A stretch of 64,000 bases of DNA from Candidatus Babeliales bacterium (GTDB lineage Bacteria; Babelota; Babeliae; Babelales; RVW-14): positions 62,001 through 126,000 of the forward strand of contig JAIEPG010000001.1 of the NCBI GenBank assembly GCA_019749895.1, given 5' to 3'. Position numbers and translations under genes: made by a program. Shown piece after piece: positions 1 through 7,900 of this stretch (positions within the stretch are counted from its first letter, which is position 1; every line of letters starts with the position of its first letter). The notes beneath the pieces are model-generated. The model saw only the letters and a list, made by a program, of their open reading frames with translations, was not told where the DNA came from and ran no database searches.

Positions 1-597
1 GCACGACTTGGTAATGACAATCACGTTGAAATTAAATTTGCTGCCATGGCTGCTTGGGCTGCTCTTGATTGGTTGAACTTGAAGTCAGACATCTCGTACA
101 ACTTTGTTCTTGAAGCAACTGAAAACATTTCTGCAACGTTCAAAGGCGCCACCGTCAAAAACTTTGGTCCAGGCGTTGATGCAGAAATTGATTATGGTTA
201 CTTCCGCTTCAACCTTGATGGTACCTTCTTCCATCGCAAGACCCGCAAACTTGCAACAACGGTTGGCTATGAGTTTTATTACAAAACTGAAGACAACATT
301 AACTTTAAGAAAAAGACTGCTGCAAGTTGGCTTGGTAAAGTCTGGGCAACTGCCGCAGGTGCTCCTGTAGAAGTTGGTTCTGGCGTTCCTGGTACCAAGT
401 TTGCTGACTACGAAATGAATCTTGACAGCAAAGTTGCAGAAAAAGACACTGAACGCATTTCACATCGCGTTCGTTTAGAAAGCAGCTGGCATGCACACCG
501 CTACTTGCATCTCTACGTTGGTAGTGCTTACTCATTTGCGGGTAAAAACATCCCACGTGAATCTGATACCTACGGTGGTTTCCAAATCAGATTCTAA
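1..597 (+). CDS. outer-membrane beta-barrel protein, C-terminal part
   Basis: The frame is open from the first base of the window, so the start lies upstream and only about 198 residues are seen. The visible part consists of alternating polar/hydrophobic stretches rich in aromatic residues (around VGYEFYYK and YLHLYVGSAY) and ends in GGFQIRF. A terminal Phe after an amphipathic strand is the classic signature recognised by the BAM machinery. The order of strands and the ending resemble the larger barrel at 28681-30159, which ends GSFIARF, so the two are probably paralogs. Role, pore or adhesin, cannot be told. A strong hairpin terminator follows directly. Confidence 0.75.
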   Translation, partial: ARLGNDNHVEIKFAAMAAWAALDWLNLKSDISYNFVLEATENISATFKGATVKNFGPGVDAEIDYGYFRFNLDGTFFHRKTRKLATTVGYEFYYKTEDNINFKKKTAASWLGKVWATAAGAPVEVGSGVPGTKFADYEMNLDSKVAEKDTERISHRVRLESSWHAHRYLHLYVGSAYSFAGKNIPRESDTYGGFQIRF

Positions 598-625
598 GTT
601 TAGTACGTTTGCCTAAAAAGCAAAA

Positions 626-664
626 AAACGGCCGCCCGGGGTTTACCGCCCTTGGCGGCCGTTT
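626..664 (+). terminator. rho-independent-type terminator after the barrel gene
   Basis: An 11-bp perfect stem (AAACGGCCGCC pairing with GGCGGCCGTTT) surrounds a 17-nt loop. It is preceded by an A run and lies 29 bases after the stop codon. The T run is only three bases, so it may work in both directions or only partly. Confidence 0.7.
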
Positions 665-697
665 GCATTCCTGCCACTTGTCTTTACCCTGTTTTTC

Positions 698-725
698 TTG
701 TACGTTGTTTATGAAGAATTATAGT
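698..725 (+). promoter_or_regulatory. putative sigma70-type promoter for the acidic Cys-rich gene
   Basis: TTGTAC and TATAGT are separated by 16 bases, about 45 bases upstream of the GTG start at 771. The elements lie between the preceding terminator and the gene. Assigned by eye from consensus similarity only. Confidence 0.4.
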
Positions 726-770
726 GGATTCTAAATACATTTTCTAATAGTATTATTAAAGGATTGAAGC

Positions 771-1619
771 GTGTCGCGACTTAAAAAATTGATCGAACAA
801 ACGGCCTTTTTGATGGAAAAGCAGGAAGAAGCCAAGCGTGAGTGTTCTGCTATTTTTAACGATGTTTTGAACTTTGTTGAGCAAAAGATAAACAATTTGC
901 CTCAAGAATCTACTGAAGAAATTGAAGTTTTGGGCAAAGTGCACGATGTTTTGGCAGGCCAAGCGCAAAAGCTTGCTGACGAAACCGCTGACGATATTGC
1001 GTTTTTGGCTGAACAGCTTAAGGCTTTGCAACAAGTTAACGACGTTAAAGATCCAGCAAAATCTCAAGAACTTTTGAATATGTTGATCGATGAAGACGAA
1101 GAAATAAGCGATACCGAAGTCTTTAAAAAAGGCGTTTCTGAAGAAGCTCATGAATCTAAAGCTTCATTGCAAGCAATGGTTCAAGACGTTAAAGATGCTC
1201 TTGATGAAGGCAACTTTGAAGATGTTCAGTTGTTGCTTGAAGCGCTTCTTGACGAAGAAGATTCTTTTGATGACGATGACGCTGATGAAGAAGAAGGCGA
1301 TGAAGACGAAGAAGATGACGAAGAACTTGATGAAGACCGTTTAGCCAAAGTTATGATGAAGATGGCCGGGCATGAAGAAACCGCTGGTCATGAAGAAAAA
1401 GAAGGCGATGATTGCGAAGAAGATGGTTGTTGTTCCACAACAGAAGAGGGCGCCGCTGGTGGCTGCTCTTCAGGCGGCTGCGGTAGTTGTGCTACAGGTT
1501 GTGGCACGGGTGCTGACAAAGGTTTTGATATCTTTTCGTTTATCAGCAAATATGATCGCGAACTTGAACTTGATGCACAAAAAGAAGACAAGAAACCTTC
1601 AAGCGAACATCAAGCGTAA
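771..1619 (+). CDS. acidic coiled-coil protein with Gly/Cys-rich tail, unknown function
   Basis: I do not recognise this 282-residue protein. It starts at GTG with AAAGG just upstream. Residues 1-160 look like helical coiled coil with no signal peptide, so it is probably cytoplasmic. Residues 161-190 are almost all Asp/Glu. Residues 199-211 contain a small tandem repeat (AGHEET, AGHEEK). Residues 215-244 hold seven Cys, one Cys pair among them, in a Gly/Ser background (for example GGCGSCATGC), followed by a short mixed tail. The Cys-rich segment could bind metal or a cluster, and the ferredoxin gene lies just downstream. A metal-handling or scaffold role is inference only. Confidence 0.7.
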   Translation: MSRLKKLIEQTAFLMEKQEEAKRECSAIFNDVLNFVEQKINNLPQESTEEIEVLGKVHDVLAGQAQKLADETADDIAFLAEQLKALQQVNDVKDPAKSQELLNMLIDEDEEISDTEVFKKGVSEEAHESKASLQAMVQDVKDALDEGNFEDVQLLLEALLDEEDSFDDDDADEEEGDEDEEDDEELDEDRLAKVMMKMAGHEETAGHEEKEGDDCEEDGCCSTTEEGAAGGCSSGGCGSCATGCGTGADKGFDIFSFISKYDRELELDAQKEDKKPSSEHQA

Positions 1620-1626
1620 AATATTT

Positions 1627-1654
1627 TTGCCCTTCACAACATCTGTGGTAGAAT
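1627..1654 (+). promoter_or_regulatory. putative promoter for the ferredoxin gene
   Basis: TTGCCC and TAGAAT are spaced by 16 bases, about 60 bases before the ferredoxin start. Weak -35 and good -10, assigned by eye. Confidence 0.35.
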
Positions 1655-1713
1655 AGCGCAATTTATTATAATTAGATGAGTTGTGCTACGGCACAGATCT
1701 AGGGAGTTTGCTT

Positions 1714-1920
1714 ATGGCTAAGTGCATAAAAAAAGTGAAAATTGTTCCTGGCTGTATCTCATGTGGTTCCTGCGAAGCAATCTGCCCAAAAGTTTTTGAA
1801 GTACGCGATATTGCGTATGTAAAAGAACAGGTTAATTTTAATGAGTGTGCCGACGATGTCCGCGAAGCAGCAGACATGTGTCCGGTAAGCGTTATAAAAG
1901 TTGAAGAAGAAGCAGAGTAA
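1714..1920 (+). CDS. 4Fe-4S single-cluster ferredoxin
   Basis: A 68-residue electron carrier. Cys14, Cys17 and Cys20 (CISCGSC) plus Cys56 followed by Pro match the four ligands of a single [4Fe-4S] cluster. Cys24 and Cys45 sit where Thermotoga-type monocluster ferredoxins have a disulfide. The ATG at 1714 is preferred over an upstream alternative because AGGGAG lies eight bases before it and the protein then starts right before the first strand, as in the family. The redox partner is not evident from the neighbours. It is likely co-transcribed with the acyl-CoA ligase that starts 45 bases further on. Confidence 0.9.
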   Translation: MAKCIKKVKIVPGCISCGSCEAICPKVFEVRDIAYVKEQVNFNECADDVREAADMCPVSVIKVEEEAE

Positions 1921-1964
1921 GCCTGGCAACGGGTGTGGTTGGTGTGGATAGGAGTAATACGCAT

Positions 1965-3581
1965 ATGCTGCAACAGCTCAAAACATTATTTTTTGGCAAT
2001 TCACGAGGCGAGCGCGCAGTTTATGAAAAACTGAGAAAGCAATTTGCGCACGACTCGCAAGAGCTTATTTTTGCGGGTCACATTTTGCAGTCGGCGTATC
2101 AACGGTTTGCCGACCGCGTTGCGCTTATTGCTGGCGACAAATCAGTTACCTACAAAGAGTTTTACTTCCGTTCACTGCTCATGAGCAAAAAACTTGCGCA
2201 GTTGGGTGTGGGGCAGCGTGATCACGTTGTTCTGTACTTTGAAAATTCTGTTGAGTTTTATATTGCCTATTTTGCGGTGTGGCAGTTGGGTGCGGTGGTA
2301 ATTCCACTCAACATATTTTTTCATGCCAAAGAGCTTGCGCATGTGATGAGTGAAGCGCAGCCAAAGATTATTCTTGCCTCTCTTGAGTTGAAAAAAAATA
2401 TCGATCAAGCGTGTGAGCAGGGGCTGATTAGTGCACTGCCTACCGTGCTGACCGAACAAGACTTTGATTGGTCAACGCCGGTACCTGTGGCGATTGAGCC
2501 AAACGATCAAGCGGTAGTTGTTGCGGGTGGTGATCGGCACGAGTGCTGCCTTATTTTGTACACGTCTGGCACCACCGGCAAGCCCAAAGGGGTTATGCTT
2601 TCGTCCAAAAATGTGGTGACTAACGCGCTGCAATCATTTGCTCGTTTTAAAATGTGCTTTGAAAGTAATGAGAAAGAGCAAGAACGGTTCTTGTCGGTTT
2701 TGCCGCTTTTTCACGTTTTTGCCCAAAATACCTGTCTATGGTTTCCGATTTTGTCAGGTTCTGCTATTATTATTGTGTCTAAGATTGATCGCAAGTTAAT
2801 CTTGGAAGGCCTGCAAAAAAGGCCTACGCTGTTCTTTGGCTTTCCTGCGTTGTACGGTTTGTTGTGCCTCATGCGCACTGCGCCGCTGGACACGGTTAAG
2901 CTGTTTGTTTCTGGTGCCGATATGATGCCAGACAAAATTAGAGCAGCGTTTGGTATGATTTATGGCCGTAAAATTTGTTCAGGCTACGGGCTTACTGAAG
3001 CCTCACCGGTTGTTGCAATTAATTATCACAACGAAGAACGATCAACCGATGTGGTGGGCAAGCCAATAGTCGGCATAGAATCGCAGATTCGCGATGAGCA
3101 AGGTAATGTTTTGGCCGCAGGAAACGTTGGTACGTTGTGGATTCGTGGTGACAACATTATGCTTGGGTACTACAAAGAGCCTGAAGCAACAGCGCGCGTA
3201 CTGCAAGACGGCTGGTTAAATACCGGTGACCTTGCCTGCATTGATGCGTATGGTGAGCTGGCAATTACGGGACGCAGTAAAGATTTGATCATTCACAAAG
3301 GGTTTAATATTTATCCGCAAGAGGTGGAAAATATTTTAATGACACATCCTTTGGTAATTAAGGCCGCGGTAGTTGGTAGGGAAGAGGTCATGTCTGGCCA
3401 AATTCCTGTTGCGTACGTTGCGGTGCGACAAATGAGTGGTGAGTTAGAGCGTAGTTTGAGAGAATTGTGTATAAATAATTTAGCGGCTTACAAGGTGCCG
3501 CGCAAGTTTATTTGTTTGGACGATTTGCCAATGAGTCCAACCGGTAAAATTGATAAGAAACAACTAAGTAACCTAAATTAA
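1965..3581 (+). CDS. AMP-dependent acyl-CoA synthetase (long-chain fatty-acid ligase type)
   Basis: Activates a carboxylic acid, probably a fatty acid, to acyl-AMP and then acyl-CoA. Characteristic adenylation motifs are in order: YTSGTTGKPKGVM (ATP loop), SGYGLTEASP, GWLNTGDLA, GRSKDLIIHKGFNIYPQEVE, and near the end PTGKIDKKQL with the catalytic Lys. I chose ATG 1965, preceded by AGGAG, rather than GTG 1935. The resulting 538 residues match the FadD/LcfA size range. It may feed acyl groups to lipid synthesis, which fits the acyltransferase at 13721, though that gene is not adjacent. Substrate chain length cannot be deduced. Confidence 0.88.
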   Translation: MLQQLKTLFFGNSRGERAVYEKLRKQFAHDSQELIFAGHILQSAYQRFADRVALIAGDKSVTYKEFYFRSLLMSKKLAQLGVGQRDHVVLYFENSVEFYIAYFAVWQLGAVVIPLNIFFHAKELAHVMSEAQPKIILASLELKKNIDQACEQGLISALPTVLTEQDFDWSTPVPVAIEPNDQAVVVAGGDRHECCLILYTSGTTGKPKGVMLSSKNVVTNALQSFARFKMCFESNEKEQERFLSVLPLFHVFAQNTCLWFPILSGSAIIIVSKIDRKLILEGLQKRPTLFFGFPALYGLLCLMRTAPLDTVKLFVSGADMMPDKIRAAFGMIYGRKICSGYGLTEASPVVAINYHNEERSTDVVGKPIVGIESQIRDEQGNVLAAGNVGTLWIRGDNIMLGYYKEPEATARVLQDGWLNTGDLACIDAYGELAITGRSKDLIIHKGFNIYPQEVENILMTHPLVIKAAVVGREEVMSGQIPVAYVAVRQMSGELERSLRELCINNLAAYKVPRKFICLDDLPMSPTGKIDKKQLSNLN

Positions 3582-3589
3582 GGTAAAGT

Positions 3590-3697
3590 ATGGATACTGA
3601 GCAGCCGAGTCATTTATTATTCTTAATCGGAGTGGTAGTACATGAAGGAAGCGATCTGTTTGCTTCGTGCAAAATGGATCATTGGGGAGATGCATAA
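3590..3697 (+). CDS. possible 35-residue small protein or leader peptide
   Basis: A short frame begins at ATG 3590, eight bases after the ligase stop. It has AAGG seven bases upstream and ends in TAA at 3695-3697, with the next gene's ATG at 3698 directly after. It fills the gap between two longer genes almost exactly. The predicted peptide has a short hydrophobic stretch (HLLFLIGVVVHEG) then a polar end. No family is recognised. It could be a small membrane peptide, a coupling leader for the downstream gene, or chance. Confidence 0.3.
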   Translation: MDTEQPSHLLFLIGVVVHEGSDLFASCKMDHWGDA

Positions 3698-4978
3698 ATG
3701 ACACTGTCGATAGAGATTTTTCTATTTTTTCTCTTTTTGCTTTTAGCAGGACTGTTCGCGTTTCTTGAAACGTCATTGACGGCGCTTCGCTTATTTAAAC
3801 TCAAAGAGCTACAAGTCTCTGTAGCCAAATACAAAAGTTTATTTGCCTCGTGGGAAACTAACCCGCAACGTATTTTAATTACTATTCTCATTGTTAATAA
3901 CTTTGTAAACGTTGTTGCGTCAGTGTTAATTTCTCATATCATGCAAAAAGCCTTGGGCAATTTTGGTGTGGCCGTTGGTGCTGTGTTGGCAACTGTCTTG
4001 ATTTTGATTTTTGGTGAAATTATTCCAAAAAGTTTTGCAAAGTCTCATCACGAACGTTTGTTCAGTTCATTTTTGTGGCTGATCAATTTGCTGTATCATC
4101 TTGCCTATCCATTTGTAACGGTCTTGCTCAAGATTGCAACATTCTTTTTTGCGCGTCTTGGCCGTCCGCACATTCTTGAAAAACAAGAAGATATTTCTGA
4201 AAAAGAAATTGAGTTCTTAATTGACTACAGCGACCAAAAAGGTTTAATGGAAGCTGAAAAAACTGAAATGTTACAAAACGTTTTCAGTTTGGGACAAACA
4301 TTAGTTCGCGAAATTATTATTCCACAAGATGCCATTATTGCCCTTGATGCTGCTTCAAGTTTTGAAGAAGCGGTACGAGCAATTTGTACCTCTCGTTTTT
4401 CTCGTTTGCCGGTTTATGAAGGCAAAGAAGAAAACATTGTGGGCCTTGTTTATCAAAAAGATATTGTTGATCTCATGGCTCGTGGTGAAACTAAAGAAAT
4501 AAAAGATATGATTCGACCAATCTTGTTTGTGCCAGAAACGCAAAAAGTTAATCAGTTGTTGAGCGAATTTTTAAAGACACGCATGCACATGGCAATGGTG
4601 CTTAACGAATACGGTAACATTGTTGGGTTAGTAACTATCGAAGATATTCTTGAAGAGATTGTGGGCGATATTGCCGACGAGCATGAACATGCAAATTCAT
4701 CAATTGTACCGATGGATGAAGGTGGTTGGTTAGTTGCCGGCAGTACCGATCTTGAAGATCTTGAAGATTTACTTGATATCAAATTTGTTACCGATCGTTC
4801 AGTAACTATTGGTGGCTTTTTGGCTGAAAAATTGCAGCACTTACCAAAAAAAGGTGAGCGCTTAAACCATCTTGGTTTTTGTTTTCAAGTACAACAAGCA
4901 AGCCGTCGTCGTGTTTATCAAGTGTTGGTATTTGATGAAAACGAAGAACATGCACAAATTGAGGGTGACGCTGAATAA
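3698..4978 (+). CDS. CNNM/CorC (hemolysin-C family) transmembrane protein
   Basis: Architecture of the YfjD/TlyC-type membrane proteins. About four hydrophobic segments (DUF21/CNNM) span residues 1-150. A CBS-domain pair follows at about 195-325 (RLPVYEGKEENIVGLVYQ and MVLNEYGNIVGLVTIEDILE), then a C-terminal CorC_HlyC domain to residue 426. The family is linked to magnesium/cobalt or sodium-dependent ion efflux, and the older hemolysin label is not informative. GGGGAG lies eight bases before the ATG. A small frame abuts upstream. The start and length are typical of the family. Confidence 0.88.
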   Translation: MTLSIEIFLFFLFLLLAGLFAFLETSLTALRLFKLKELQVSVAKYKSLFASWETNPQRILITILIVNNFVNVVASVLISHIMQKALGNFGVAVGAVLATVLILIFGEIIPKSFAKSHHERLFSSFLWLINLLYHLAYPFVTVLLKIATFFFARLGRPHILEKQEDISEKEIEFLIDYSDQKGLMEAEKTEMLQNVFSLGQTLVREIIIPQDAIIALDAASSFEEAVRAICTSRFSRLPVYEGKEENIVGLVYQKDIVDLMARGETKEIKDMIRPILFVPETQKVNQLLSEFLKTRMHMAMVLNEYGNIVGLVTIEDILEEIVGDIADEHEHANSSIVPMDEGGWLVAGSTDLEDLEDLLDIKFVTDRSVTIGGFLAEKLQHLPKKGERLNHLGFCFQVQQASRRRVYQVLVFDENEEHAQIEGDAE

Positions 4979-5070
4979 GCGTTGCCCACTTTAAGCTTGG
5001 AATGCCAACCTTCTTGGTGTATTCTGTTGTTCATATCAAAAATCATTAAATTTTTAACAACAGATTGTTT

Positions 5071-6759
5071 ATGGACCCACTAAAAAGGCTTCTGGCTTAT
5101 ACCAATAAATATTGGAAAAAACTTCTTATATCAATTGTTGCAGCGTCATTGTACGGGATTGTTGCTGCCATGCCAACCTACATTGTTAAGCACACGGTTG
5201 ACGATATTTTTATCAATCATTACCGCCATTTAATTCTGCCTTTCATGCTGCTTTTTTTGGCATTTTTTATTTGCAAAGGCATTTTTTCATACATAACTTC
5301 GTACTACATGCACTGGGTTGGCAACAAAGTAGTGATCGATATTCGGCACGATTTGTTTAACAAAGTGATCGACTTTCCGCTTTCTTTTTTTAAGCAGCAT
5401 TCAACGGGCGAGTTGATGTCATATTTTTTAAATGATATTCAAATGGTTCAAAATGCTTCAGCCTCAGCAATCCGCAATGGCGTACGCAGCTTTTTTGAAG
5501 CGTTCTTTTTAATTAGTTTTGCTTTTGTACAAAACTGGAAACTCTCGTTGCTCATGATGGTTGTGGGGCCGCTGATCGGCATTACCATTCGCCGCATGGG
5601 CAGGGCAACCAAAATTGCTTCACGCGGCATTCAGCGCGAAATGGGCAATATTAGTTCAATGCTACAAGAGATGTTTGTGGGCATTAGAGAAATAAAAGCG
5701 TTTAACGCTGAACGTTTTGAAGTTTCGCGGTTGAGCAAACAGCTTGACCGTTGCTTTTCTTCAATCATGCAAAATGTGCATATCGAGTCGCTGTTGCCGG
5801 CGCTGATTGAATCAATTGCCATGATTGGTGGTGTCTTTGCTTTTTATGTGGCTACCAACCAAGTTTTAAATGGCAGCATTTCTGCTGGGCAGTTGGCATC
5901 GTTTGTGGTTGCTGTGTTGCTTTGCTACCAGCCGCTCAAGCGCGTGGTCAGTGTTTATTCTGAGGTTCAGTATGGCTTGGCGGCAGCTGAGCGGATTTTT
6001 AGTATGATGGACCAGGTGTATCCCGCGTTGCAAAATCGCGATATTGAGATAAAACACTTTGATACAGCAATTGAATTTTCAAACGTCAATTTTGAGTATC
6101 AGCCCGACAAACCCGTTTTTGAGAGTATTAATTTTTCTATTCGTCGCGGTGAATGTATTGGTATTGTTGGGCCTTCTGGTGCTGGTAAAAGTACGTTGTG
6201 CGATATGCTCTTGGGCTTTTTATTGCCAACAGGCGGGCGTATGACTATTGATGGTAACGATTTTGCGTCCGTTTCTTCAACCAGCTTGCGTAGCAAAATT
6301 GGCTATGTTGGTCAGCGCACTTTTTTGTTTAATGACACCGTGCGTAACAACATTGCCTACTCTTTGCCCAACGCTTCAGACGCTGCTATTGAGCAGGCCT
6401 GTAAAGCTGCCTACGCGCATGATTTTATTTTAGACTTTCCCAATGGCTATCAAACATTGGTTGGCGAAGACGGTACACTTGTTTCTGGCGGACAAAAGCA
6501 GCGGCTGACCATTGCGCGTGCCTTGCTTAAAGATCCAGAGATTTTAATTTTTGACGAAGCTACCTCATCGCTTGACCAAGAATCTGAAAAGATGATACAG
6601 CGAACAATTCAAGAATTACGCCACAAAAAAACCATGCTCATTGTTTCACACCGCATGTCGTTTCTTGAGCACGTAGATCGAATTTTAGTGGTCCAAAATG
6701 GCATTGTACAAGAAGTCAGTGATCGCAAGCAGGTAGCAGTGGCTGAAGCGCGATTATAA
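5071..6759 (+). CDS. ABC exporter, MsbA-like (membrane domain fused to ATPase)
   Basis: A half-transporter of about 563 residues. Six hydrophobic segments occupy roughly residues 15-310, followed by an ATP-binding domain from about 345. It contains Walker A GPSGAGKST, the Q-loop VGQRTFLF, the signature LVSGGQKQR, Walker B ILIFDEATSSLD and the switch His in VSHRMSF. It is expected to work as a homodimer exporting a lipid, lipid A core or another hydrophobic substrate across the inner membrane. ATG 5071 is chosen over a TTG six bases upstream; neither has a clear ribosome-binding site. The gene ends shortly before a strong bidirectional terminator. Confidence 0.87.
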   Translation: MDPLKRLLAYTNKYWKKLLISIVAASLYGIVAAMPTYIVKHTVDDIFINHYRHLILPFMLLFLAFFICKGIFSYITSYYMHWVGNKVVIDIRHDLFNKVIDFPLSFFKQHSTGELMSYFLNDIQMVQNASASAIRNGVRSFFEAFFLISFAFVQNWKLSLLMMVVGPLIGITIRRMGRATKIASRGIQREMGNISSMLQEMFVGIREIKAFNAERFEVSRLSKQLDRCFSSIMQNVHIESLLPALIESIAMIGGVFAFYVATNQVLNGSISAGQLASFVVAVLLCYQPLKRVVSVYSEVQYGLAAAERIFSMMDQVYPALQNRDIEIKHFDTAIEFSNVNFEYQPDKPVFESINFSIRRGECIGIVGPSGAGKSTLCDMLLGFLLPTGGRMTIDGNDFASVSSTSLRSKIGYVGQRTFLFNDTVRNNIAYSLPNASDAAIEQACKAAYAHDFILDFPNGYQTLVGEDGTLVSGGQKQRLTIARALLKDPEILIFDEATSSLDQESEKMIQRTIQELRHKKTMLIVSHRMSFLEHVDRILVVQNGIVQEVSDRKQVAVAEARL

Positions 6760-6775
6760 AATTTGATTTTAAAAG

Positions 6776-6806
6776 GGGCTCTTCGTTTTGAAGAGCCCTC
6801 TCTTTT
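6776..6806. terminator. bidirectional terminator between ABC exporter and GNAT gene
   Basis: Nine-bp perfect stem GGGCTCTTC/GAAGAGCCC with a 5-nt loop, A-rich on the left and T-rich on the right. It sits between convergent genes and can serve both. Confidence 0.85.
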
Positions 6807-7628
6807 CTAGCTCACTAAATAAAGTTCTTGAGCAATATTTTGCAAAACATCACATTGCTCGGCTTTATAGTCCATGAACGACCAATGTTTAAGATTAAAC
6901 GCATGGTCCAAAATGGGCTTTTTGTCTGTAACAAACCCCCACGAGCTGTATGCGTGGAGCGCTACGTTGTTAGTAACGCGCGTGGCCAAGAAAATGCGCT
7001 TTGTTTTTGGTGCGATCTTAAAAATAGAGCTCATCAAAAGTTTGCCAAGCCCACGCTTTTGATGTGTTGTTTGGACCGCAAAGCTCATAACTTTAACTTC
7101 GCCGGCAGTATAATTTGCACGTGCCAAAAATGTTATGAAGCCAAGGGGCGTTCCCGTTTCTTGGTCGTTGACGGTCACCAAAAAGCAGGAATCGTTTGCA
7201 AACATTGCAACAACTTGCTCGCTTAATTGTGTCGGATCAAAAACAAAATGTCCCTCAAGAATTGATTCCATGGCTGTTTGTGCAGCTAGCCAATCAACGT
7301 TTGCTACGCCATTTTGAAACAGCGGCTCAAACGGCTTAAAGTAAGGCTCTGTGCCAACTACTTCCGGAAATGCTTTTAAAAAGTCCATTTCTACCGGCGT
7401 GTAGGCGCCGCGCGCCAGTGGCCACATTTCTTTCATGGCGTTGGCAAAGTCTGGTGACATAATAGTTGTTTTTGTCCATTGCACAACGACCGGTGTTCCA
7501 AGTTTATCTTTGGCTAGAAACTGGCCACCTTGTTTTTGCTTCATGTGATTATTCATGGTTTCCTTAGCTATGCTAAAAAACGTAGTTAATGAGCTGATAA
7601 TAAAAAGCATGCATATTATTTTGTACAT
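6807..7628 (-). CDS. GNAT-family N-acetyltransferase with possible signal peptide
   Basis: Residues about 140-250 form an acetyl-CoA-binding GNAT fold: VKVMSFAVQTTHQKRGLGKLL carries the Q/RxxGxG loop, followed by FLATRVTNNVALHAYSSWGF, typical of the last strands. From the ATG at 7628 the protein (273 residues) starts with a clear signal-like segment (MYKIICMLFIISSLTTFFSIA). A second ATG at 7556 has AAGGA at good spacing and would give a cytosolic enzyme lacking it. Both starts are plausible. The substrate is unknown. An exported GNAT would be unusual because acetyl-CoA is cytosolic, unless it acts inside a host. Confidence 0.75.
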   Translation of the reverse strand: MYKIICMLFIISSLTTFFSIAKETMNNHMKQKQGGQFLAKDKLGTPVVVQWTKTTIMSPDFANAMKEMWPLARGAYTPVEMDFLKAFPEVVGTEPYFKPFEPLFQNGVANVDWLAAQTAMESILEGHFVFDPTQLSEQVVAMFANDSCFLVTVNDQETGTPLGFITFLARANYTAGEVKVMSFAVQTTHQKRGLGKLLMSSIFKIAPKTKRIFLATRVTNNVALHAYSSWGFVTDKKPILDHAFNLKHWSFMDYKAEQCDVLQNIAQELYLVS

Positions 7629-7845
7629 TTTTTTCTTTCAAAAAATAAAGAGATACCGATTGCTGATTGGTAAAATCAGCACGGTTCAAATAATTATAAT
7701 GACCAACCAGGTTGGCTTTTTTTTGTAAAAAAATGAGAATTTTTGAAATCGCAGCAAGAGTTAAAAACTACCAAATTGTGATAGAAATTATAAGCAGTTT
7801 ATTGCGATAAAAAGGGTGGCAATCATACAAATATCCTTAAAAAAT

Positions 7846-7867
7846 AAGCCTCGCTTGTGCAGGGCTT
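7846..7867 (-). terminator. weak hairpin after the ABC-F gene
   Basis: On the minus strand a five-bp stem (AAGCC/GGCTT) is followed by ATTTT just downstream of the ABC-F stop. The stem is short, so this is tentative. The rest of 7629-7900 is A+T-rich with no gene seen. Confidence 0.35.
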
Positions 7868-7900
7868 TTAATTTCATATGTTTTAAGACTAGCACAGGAT

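Noticed and set aside
3698-4978. Hemolysin
   Set aside because: The old TlyC/hemolysin label rests on weak evidence; the CNNM-CBS-CorC layout indicates an ion transport or sensing role.
7700-7726. Hairpin CCAAC/GTTGG followed by T run
   Set aside because: Five-bp stem with no plus-strand gene upstream; may be chance in an A+T-rich spacer.
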